Part shown: piece after piece, positions 49,901 through 64,000 of the stretch
How the letters are laid out: each line of letters begins with the position of its first letter
Numbering within the stretch: the stretch's first letter is position 1
Assembly: GCF_004027225.2 (NCBI RefSeq)
Contig: NC_044278.2
Location: 95,906,743 to 95,970,742 of the forward strand
Direction of reading: 5' to 3'
DNA: 64,000 bases
DNA from: Strigops habroptila
Lineage: Eukaryota; Chordata; Aves; Psittaciformes; Psittacidae
Program-made: the position numbers and the translations under genes
The notes under the pieces: model-generated
What the model saw: the letters and a program-made list of their open reading frames with translations, nothing else
The model's database searches: none
What the model was told of the DNA's origin: nothing

Positions 49901-51397
49901 TCTGTGTGTGTCAGGGTTTGGGGAGAACCACGGAGCTCACTTGTGCTCACTTCTCTGTCACAGAGCAGGAGCTGAAGAGCATGCAAGAGAAAGGTCAGTG
50001 GATTCATTGCCCGAACCACAAAGCTTCAGTCTGAAAACAAACACAAATGCAATGAGACTTTTCTATTTTTCTTCCCAAATTTTAATAGTTTCTTGTTTCT
50101 TGGCCTCAGAAGTCAGATTTACACCAAGAAGAATTATACGTTACAAACTGTTATTTACATAAATTTGCCCTCTCTCTAATTTGGAAGGTTTAATAAGAAG
50201 AAAAGCTGTAGACTACTGGACTCTCTGGCTGATATTGTCCCCTTAGCACCATATGATGACAAACTGTTCTAGCTGAAATGAGTGAATGTCCTCGTCTGTC
50301 TCTTTTTCCAGGTTATTGTTTTTTCCTGAACTGATATCCACATTACTTCCTCCTTACATCCTCTGCTCTGTAAACTAGATTAGACATTGTTCTGGGTCCT
50401 AGACTTTTGGCTATAAATGCAGTTGCTTGGAGAAAAATCAAGCGTCCAGGAGAAACCAACCCCGATGAAGCAACGCTTGTGTGCTGTGACAGAAGTGGCT
50501 TGCATGGGAGTGAACCCCAAGGAAAACCTGTCTGGGGAACTCCCTGAGCCTTGTGCAGGGCTGGGGACATCGTCATATCCCTAGACTGTCACTCCTGCAA
50601 ACTATTCTCATTCTCAGGTGCCTGATCAAATACCTCGGGCTGTTGTGGGGACACCAATGTCCTCCTCCACACCTTTCATGCTGTGAAGGCTGTCTCCTAA
50701 TTTGCTGTTTGCTCTCTGCAGAAACACTGTGTTGTGAGCCATTAGATGCCATGTGAACTTATTCTGCAGATTCCTTAATTAAAAAGAATGACTTGGGCAC
50801 TTGCCGCCCAGTTACCCTGCATTACAGTGAGATCCATTAAGTGAGATTACTAGATGAGGACACAGCCATGCTCGCTAAGCACTAATGTGGTGTTCACAGC
50901 ACCATGGAGCTGCAAGCCTTCCCAGGGCTTCCAAGTAACTCGACAACCTTTGGCAAGGGGAACATCCACAGGGGGCCAGAAACACAGGCTTTTTGTTAGA
51001 AATTGCACTGGACACCGCATTTCATTGATGTCCCTCATATGAACTTTCTGCCTGAGAGTAATGAGACAGGAAGCAAAAGGAAGTCACACAGGACCTGTTG
51101 CAGCAAATGTCAAGCTGGTTGTGGAGCAGGTTCAGTCTCCAGCATGTCCAGCTAATAGTATCTTGGGCTTGCAGTATGAAGCACCAGCAGAAAATATTAA
51201 GGGGTTGCCTCCAAGAAGAAAGCAAATCAGAGAAAAGCCACTCTGTGATGAAGTTCCTTAGTGCTGAAACATCTTACTAACTTAGAGCCAAAGTGCAATG
51301 GTAGTGTTAATGCAGCTCAGGTTAAATATCCCACCTTCTTCAGACAACCCTGGGGGAGTGAAACTCAGTCTGAAATGAGAAAAGTTTCCCGAAGGTG
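49901..51397. other. Unique DNA, no gene seen
   Basis: Nothing recognised. Open frames are under 100 codons. Confidence 0.5.
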
Positions 51398-51890
51398 AGT
51401 TCATAGATCACAAAATGTGGAGATGGAAAGAATCTATTCAATCATCTATCCAATCTCTCTGCCAGTTCAAAATTACTCCCCATGATGTTTTTAACATAAC
51501 TGCTTTTCTCATTTAAAACAAAAAGGGGGGTGTGGAAGAAATACCTAGAAATGGTCTATGAGGTTTTCTATCAAAACGTGCTTGACTCCTTGACTAGTTC
51601 TACTGTCTGCTGTTGCTTTGCTCAGATGAGTTCAGCACGTGCCAGGATGAAGGGTGAACCAATATTTTCTGGAGGGACTCTTCCACCATCTGCAACATCC
51701 AGCAATTGGAAAAATCTTCCCAGAATATGACTTGCATCTGCATTTTCTTAACTGCATTCAATTTTTCTCCCTTCATGTGAGACTGAGGAGTTGTTCTTCC
51801 ATGGTAATATTCTGTGTGGTTGTGGACTAGCCAACCTGGAAAGTGCAAGAAGCACCCCCCTATTTCAAATATTACATGCAGACTGAGACA
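51398..51890 (-). mobile_element. Ancient CR1-type LINE 3' end (antisense)
   Basis: Plus-strand reading starts with TCATAGATCACAAAATG (about 51401), the reverse of an old CR1 tail. It continues with AATCATCTATCCAATCTCTC then TGCCAG (about 51440) and AAATTACTCCCCATGATG. Near 51663-51760 it gives CTGGAGGGACTCTTCCACCA, GGAAAAATCTTCCCAGAATATG in consensus position, and CATTCAATTTTTCTCCC. The order and spacing fit the antisense of the CR1 3' end, but the element is highly diverged. The right end is approximate. Confidence 0.5.
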
Positions 51891-53867
51891 CACCTTTGCT
51901 AAAATAATGGAAATAAGCCATGAATCTAAGACGTGGTTTGGACAGTGCACTTAGGAAAGAAATCATCCTATTTCGCTGTGGGGAAGAGGAGGACAAAGAC
52001 TGTTTTTCACCTCTAACTGAGGATTCCATGAATCTAACTTTATTTTTGCCCCAGCTTAGTTTATGTCCTTGTGTTGCAGAGTCTGGATCTCTTTTAAATA
52101 TCTGGTTTGACGCTGCAGTCTGTTTCACCTCTGGCACAAGTTTCATATTGCTCGCTCAGAGTCCAGATATCTTGAGACCCTTGACGGGTCCTTGATGACA
52201 CAGGTATTTGGGGAAAGACTGTCCATGCAAAAAAGTTCAGGAAAGTGAAGACACCACCTGTATCACTCAGAATATCCTGCTGGCAGAGGTAAATGGTAAC
52301 CTGTGCGGGGAGCAAGACTCCTTGCTGCTTACTCTGAAATGGATGCTGCAGTGGGATGGGTGTCAGCAAGAGCCTGGCTTCAAGTGGAGTCTACCCTTTT
52401 TGGCTTTGGGACACCTAAGCCCATGCTATAGACACTATAGCCACTTTCACACTGCTGAGGTGTGAAACACTGATGTCAGTGTAACATCAGAACTGACAAA
52501 GATGTATTTTGTCAACTTACAGTAACAAAAATCAAAAGCTTCTTGCTCTGCTCATCTCTTGCATTCCTCACACTGAAACGGAAGAATGTGTACAGAGAAG
52601 TCGTGCAACAAGCTGTCGCATCAGCTTCAAAAGCAATGGCCCACGCAAGCAAATTTCCCTACTATACACTCATGGCATGTAAGATTATTTAATCAAAGGT
52701 GGGAGAAAGCAAGAGGTTTTTGGGTTGTTTTTTTCCCCAAAGAAAGCACTTCAGCCACTTCCAGAATGGGCCTTGGTTTTGACAGCAGCGTCTACCCACA
52801 GACACAAGGTATGAATTGCTTAATTATCTGTGAAGATTACGGGAGCCATGTCACGCCTGACTCACCAGCAGCTATTTAAAAAGAAAAAACAAAAATGATT
52901 AGCAGCCCCTTTTGGAAAGTGGGCTGTTCTAGCTTTCCTTCATGTGCGCATGTGTGCTGCTGTGTGTCTCCCGGCAGTGCTGTGCCCATCGTTACCGATG
53001 TGTAGTGGGCAGGGCTTGGGCACCCCAGTGCTAACAACTGTCCAACAGACAATGAAATGAAACAGAGGAAAAGCTGGAAAACATGATTTTCCAGGGGAAA
53101 AGAAATAACCCAAGCAAGTAAAATCTTCGGGTTAAAGACTGTTACTATAGCCCTAAGCTTCATTTCATCTGATTTTACATAGAAAACTTTCAGCATTTCC
53201 AAAACTGCCATTAAAATGAGCAAGACCAAACATTACTCCATTTTGTGTAGTCTCACACTGCTGGTAAGCACTGAGCCCCCTAGTGTGACTCTGAATACAA
53301 CACTAACCTGTTGGATGCTGTGGAACAGTAAAATGGCATAGCCTTGCTGAGAAGCCTACAGTTTTGCACCGGTTGTAAGGCTCTTCTTCACTAGTAGAAT
53401 GTTTTCCTTCTCAGGAGAGGTAGGTGCTATCTAGTATATGAAGGCAGAGCTACACTTGTGGTGTCACCAAAGTAACTATGTGATTAAAAAAAAGAAACCT
53501 GTCTCTTGATATAGTAATAGAGCTAAAAATAAAAATTGCTATTTATAGAGGGGCCTTAATTTAGAGAGAGATTGGGCTGAAAGCCTCAGACAAACCCTTC
53601 TGGAGTTTTCCAGAGTTTTGCAACTATTATATTTGAAAATAGCCTTCCTGTAGTATTTGAGTTCCTCCACTTTCAATCCCAGCAGATAACATGGAGGTGG
53701 GCGGGAATTAAATAGCAATAAAAAATAGCAATAGTTGACTTAATTATTTTGATCTTTTGAAAAATTTAGGGGGGAAAAGTACAGAGAACTTTCTTCCTTT
53801 TATTTATTTATTTGTTTTTGTCTTTCTCTCCTTCTTTCCTGTCTTCCTTTCCTTTCCCCACCTTATT
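51891..53867. other. Unique DNA, no gene seen
   Basis: No exon or repeat family recognised. The last 100 bases become C/T-rich as the CpG island is approached. Confidence 0.5.
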
Positions 53868-54335
53868 CCACACCGCTGCGGCCCCGGGTCTCGGCTCCCC
53901 ACCGGCCTCCCAGCCCCTCATCACTTTTTCCTCTTTTAATTCCGCCAAGCTTTTCACCGCCTCCCCTTCGTTTTCTCACCCGACCGCCGACAGCCCCACC
54001 CCCCCTCCCCGAGCTCCGTTTCACCCGCGCAGCCCCGCGCATCCTCCGCGCATCCTCCCGTCCCTCGCGCAGCCCCGCACCTCGCACCGTCGGCGACTCG
54101 ACAGCGCCACCCGCTGGGAGGCCGCTGAAACGGCACCTCCGCGCAGTCCTCGCGCAGCCCCCGCGGCCAGCCTGCGGCGGCTTAAGGGCATGAACCGGCT
54201 TAAAGGCGAAGACATGCTGCGCGTGTAAAGCCTAACATATGCGGATAAGCGCCCCTTGCCTGCCGCCCCGGGGGACACAGCCCGTCGCGGGGGGACAGCG
54301 GCCAGGCTCCTGGACTCCGCCACAAGTTCCTGCTG
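53868..54335. promoter_or_regulatory. CpG island, candidate promoter
   Basis: The only GC- and CpG-dense block of the window, with several dozen CpGs in under 500 bp while its flanks are AT-rich and nearly CpG-free. It includes GC-box-like CCCCACCCCC stretches near 53994-54008 and internal near-repeats of CGCGCAGCCCCGC (about 54027 and 54067). CpG islands in birds normally mark promoters kept unmethylated in the germline. No initiator, start codon context or splice donor singles out a gene on either strand. Open frames across it (138 codons plus, 100 minus) have Pro/Arg/Ala/Ser composition dictated by GC content. It may drive a gene or noncoding RNA whose exons I cannot see, or be an orphan island. 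Confidence 0.7.
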
Positions 54336-54460
54336 GTTTTCTTCTGGGGTGAAACAAGGTTACATTGGACATTTAAGTTCCATGCACCCGTGTTACAGCA
54401 CTGTGAGCTGGGCTGCGAAATGAAAAGTTGGTAAAAGCCTGGGTGATCCTGTTTCCCAGA

Positions 54461-54655
54461 ACATGTGCAGGTTATGAGACCCTCCCGAGGTTGCCCCCAT
54501 CCAGTGGATGAGCCCACATCCATCCTTGCCTTGCCCATGGAGGGGTCATCCCAGGCTGGTGCACATGTGCAGGTTCTGAGACCCTCCCCAGGTTGTCTCC
54601 ATCCCGTGGCCGAGCCCAGGTCCATCCTTGCCTTGCCCATGGAGGGGTCATCCGA
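54461..54655. repeat. 102-bp tandem duplication
   Basis: Two head-to-tail units start at 54461 and 54563, each with ACATGTGCAGGTT, GAGACCCTCC, CCATCCTTGCCTTGCCCATG and GAGGGGTCATCC in the same order. Identity is high, so the duplication is fairly recent. The 102-bp period equals 34 codons, which gives repeated-looking open frames on both strands (54465-54671 plus, 54640-54200 minus). No evidence of translation. Confidence 0.93.
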
Positions 54656-55019
54656 AGGGACACTGACCTAAGTCAGCCCCAGCAGAGCCGGGGGCTCGGT
54701 GAGGACCACGGGAGGCACGAAGCGCCCTGGCAGCTGAGGTGCTCGCCATCTGGGCCCACCGAACGGGTGGCAGCTCTCAGCTGTCATCTCTGCGTGCCGC
54801 AACTCCTCCTCTGCACAACAGCAATACCTCCCACCGCCTCCCTGAGTTATCCTCATCCTGACCGCCTTTGCACAGAGCAGCGGGTGGCAAACATGAAACC
54901 ATGTGCTGAACTAAATGTCACGTAGCTGCATGTTTGGTGAACACTGTCCATTCTATGCATGCAGTGGAGCAGGAGCCTTCAGATAAAGAGTTTATAATCA
55001 TGGGATTAAGAACTCTCAC

Positions 55020-55290
55020 ATTATGCCTGTGAAAAAAGGAGTGAATCGAAGGAGGAGCAGGAAATCTTAACTCTGACAATTCTTTACATTGCTTGCTTGA
55101 TGCCGCTGCCATAACAATGCTCTTTGCACTTCTGTAATGGCCACAAACAAAGCAAAGAAAGCAAGCAGAGCACACTGTGGTAGGGTGAAATGATAAAATA
55201 ACCTTTCCTAGAGCAGCTTCAGGTGCTTTGCATGATGTATTTGTAGCACATGCAAATTTGCACATAACTAAACACAAGTTTAGCAACTGT
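55020..55290. promoter_or_regulatory. Candidate conserved noncoding element with octamer site
   Basis: Repeat-free block containing a perfect octamer ATGCAAAT at 55250-55257, a near-octamer CTTTGCAT at about 55226-55233 on the other strand, and ACAAAG/AACAAT HMG-type sites near 55115 and 55143-55160. POU- and SOX-type sites together are typical of developmental enhancers. The assignment is inferential. Confidence 0.2.
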
Positions 55291-57714
55291 CTGCACAGGC
55301 TCCAAGTGAGTCGCCTCTAAGCAATGGATATTCAGCTTAAAATTGTTAAAAATACTCAATTTCTAGCTATGGTGGTCCATCAGTATTGCACATGTATCCT
55401 GGCATCTATCTAGGACCAAGTATTTAGAGCTGGCTGTGAAGGAAACACTCTTTAATGTTTGACAAACAAGCAGCTGTGCTTGTTTGAAGCTGCTCAGCAA
55501 CTTGGAAGGCAAAAGCAGTCGCAGAATAGGTGTTCAAGAGCGCAGGTGTGCTGCTCAAAGGTGAATGACAGAGGAAATTTATTACAGGATATAAAAACTT
55601 TACCGTGATGATAGGACTGGTCAAAGCAAAAACTAACACCTTCTGGAAAAAAAAACATTCCAGACTTCCTTTCCGATTTAAACCTCAAACTGTTTCAAAC
55701 AGCTAAAATAGAACGTGAGGCAGTTAGCATGAGACTTATTTAGGGAAAAAATATTTACTTAAAGATCATTAATTTTTTTTCTAATTTATTTTTTTAGTCT
55801 TGACATTTAGATTTTGGAAATAAAATTCAAGTAGTTCTAACCATGCAAGAAAAAGCAGGGGGAGGTGTGTGTATGTTTTTATTGTGTTATAATACATGTT
55901 TTCTATTTTCTTGGACTACTTTGCCCCATTTGCTAACCTGAGCCTCATGCTGAGTAGTAGGAAAATACTTTAATAAGATAGAATCAATACATTCATGCTG
56001 AGGGTTTCTTTGCCGGGTCAGCTTCTTATTCACTAATTTTATGATGTAGCAAAGTGTATCTTATGCTTGAAACCCAGCATTCTGGTGGGAAACATCCTTT
56101 AGATGCTACTGCAGGAAAACCCAGTTGAAACAACAGAGTACGTATTCAAGCAAGGACTGCTTAAGTGAGTAAGGCTTTGAGTCATTAAAGTCCAGAAAGA
56201 CTGTCAAGGAGGAGGAAGTTGTTTCATCAGATGCCTGCTAGCAGGAGATGTAAATACATAATAACCCAGGCAAACAGGCTGATTTTGTGGATCATATGCA
56301 CAGCAGTTGTGCTAAATTGGGTGGTGTTATTTGGAAAGCACAACAGAAAAGAGAGGACGTACGTGGAGAGCTCAGAAACACAAATGCTCTGGGGCAGGAT
56401 ATTGGGGTGGGTATATGAATTCATAGAGGTGCAAACAGTGTTTGTTCTCCACCTGAACCTAAAGCAGAACCTAAACCTAATGTATTTTCACATTAAAAAA
56501 AGTGAGCTTTCTGAGGTGTGGCAGCAGTGTGTGTGACGCACGAGCTGGTGACACAGTTACCATTGAGCCAGGACAGCTACTTCTGGGCAGCAGGTTCCCT
56601 TGCACCATCCTTGCTTCCCATGTCGGAGGCAGGAAGGCGCATTCAAGGCTATTCTCTTTGATGTGCTGATTTTCACCTGCTGCGTAGCAAACACAACACA
56701 CTGCAGAGAGCAGCTCATACCGTGGCTCCAGGTCTACTCGCCATGGCCTGGGTCTGCCAGCCTGCTGAGCCCACGAGGCTGGGCGAGCTGTGAATCCCCA
56801 TCCCAAGGGCATGCTGGATGCTCATATCTTCTACCACGCTTCATTTCGTCTAAGTTATGATGAAACTGGACCTTACGCCTCAAATGTACCAAGGGGTAAC
56901 TTGATATAAATCTGCAGCTGCACTGATCTCCTGAAAGAGGGTGAGTTGCACATTTTGCAATTAGGGTGAGCTAATTGTATGTGTACAGGCAGTTGCCACG
57001 GCTTAGCTGATGGGTGGTAACTTATTAAACCACAGTAATGTGAGCACTTCGAGTCATGAAACCATACCCAAAGTGTTTGCAGACTCGGGGCCTGAGAACC
57101 CACTGCCCTGCCATTCCATTGCACCGTCATCTCGAGGACAAGGAAAGGGATTGAAAACCTGTGCTATATAGTCCAATGCAAGATGAAGTTTCCCAAGGGA
57201 TTCTTAAATTTCTACCCAGAATTTCGAAGAATTTAACAATGTTTTCTTTTTAAATGACCTTGAATCAAAATATTCATTTTAAGTGGGAATGTTTGGAAAA
57301 GAGTGAGTTCTGGAAATTTTCAACATAAACACTAATTCTTGTAAAAAAACATGAAGAGCTATATTCAGAAGGCCTAAATTTCCCCTAAGCCTCTGGGTCT
57401 AGTGTTTCTTACCTGCTAGGGTAAGAGCCATCCAGAAGGGAACCTGTCCAATTTGGTGGAACTGTGGCCAGAGTACTTTTGTAGATGTAATGTACTTTTA
57501 ATCTGTAGTACTTGCTAGTTTCCTAGAAGCTTGAAGAGAAAATTACGTGCCAAATGTTTTCGTTCCTCTGTACTTGGTTGTTAATTTTGTGTGCACATGC
57601 ATGAGATTGGGTGAAGAGAGTTGAAATCAGCTTGGGTTGGCTTTTTTTCAGAGCCTTTCCAGTGTCAACCCTGTTAGCAACGCTGATGATGTGAGCTTTG
57701 ACCTGGAGAGCATA
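55291..57714. other. Unique DNA, no gene seen
   Basis: No exon or repeat family recognised. Confidence 0.5.
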
Positions 57715-57780
57715 GCTCAGATTCTAGCCCTGGTGAAGTCAATGGGATCTTGCTATTGATCTTCAGACCAAGATTTCAGC
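57715..57780 (+). repeat. Ancient palindromic amniote repeat (copy 3)
   Basis: CCCTGGTGAAGTCAATGGG (about 57728-57746) pairs imperfectly with ATTGATCTTCAGACCAAGAT (about 57756-57775). The order GAAGTCAATGGGA ... TTGCTATTGA ... CAAGATTTCAGC matches the recalled sauropsid palindrome with a TTGACTTC second arm. It is related in plan to the copies at 40887 and 45463. Confidence 0.42.

Positions 57781-64000
<6,220 letters not shown>

Noticed and set aside
53812..54323. Open frames across the CpG island (138 codons plus, 100 codons minus)
   Set aside because: The Pro/Arg/Ala/Ser composition follows from high GC. The minus frame lacks an ATG at its start, and both strands are open together. Kept only as a promoter candidate.

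Overview
The window reads as nuclear DNA of a bird. Two CR1 LINE copies end in the avian CR1 signature: a GG-TTGGACTAGATGAYCTTTAA-GGTCC motif followed by ATTCTATG/ATTCTGTG octamers. There is also a solo retroviral LTR of a type I associate with avian genomes, and interspersed repeats are otherwise sparse. Several much older, heavily diverged amniote repeats survive as well (CR1/L3-like LINE pieces, one MIR SINE, short palindromic elements). The species cannot be named from this sequence.

I found no protein-coding exon, rRNA, tRNA or CRISPR array that I can support. Apart from repeat-driven frames, open frames are short (rarely above 120 codons), do not connect and match no family I recognise. 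The longest frames lie inside tandem repeats whose period is a multiple of three. The window is best read as intergenic or intronic DNA, possibly a gene desert.

Layout. 1-5 kb: AT-rich unique DNA, a possible conserved noncoding element, and a ~1 kb antisense ancient CR1 (2985-3960). 5.1-5.5 kb: a 380-bp pure purine (GAGAA/AAAAG)n tract next to a GT-rich run. 6.9-7.6 kb: an ancient sense CR1. 8.9-10 kb: a C- and CA-rich block that may be an old retroviral LTR. 10.8-11.6 kb: an avian CR1. 12-28 kb: mostly unique sequence, with one protein-like but interrupted minus-strand frame at 17.8-18.1 kb. 28-36 kb: candidate regulatory motifs and two more ancient CR1 pieces. 36.8-38.0 kb: a solo LTR on the minus strand carrying a 48-bp minisatellite. 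39.1-39.4 kb: a degenerate ~58-bp tandem repeat. 42.5-43 kb: a homeodomain-site-rich unique block. 43.5-43.8 kb: the second avian CR1. 46.8-48.7 kb: unexplained minus-strand frames. 49.8 kb: MIR. 51.4-51.9 kb: ancient CR1. 53.9-54.3 kb: the only CpG island, followed by a 102-bp tandem duplication. 55-64 kb: unique DNA with one palindromic repeat.

No gene set works together here. The functional candidates are regulatory: the CpG island, as promoter of a gene or noncoding RNA outside or not visible in this window, and several noncoding blocks rich in homeodomain, octamer, CRE-like and X-box motifs. I could not run an alignment, so family assignments of ancient repeats rest on recalled consensus patterns and those entries are graded accordingly.
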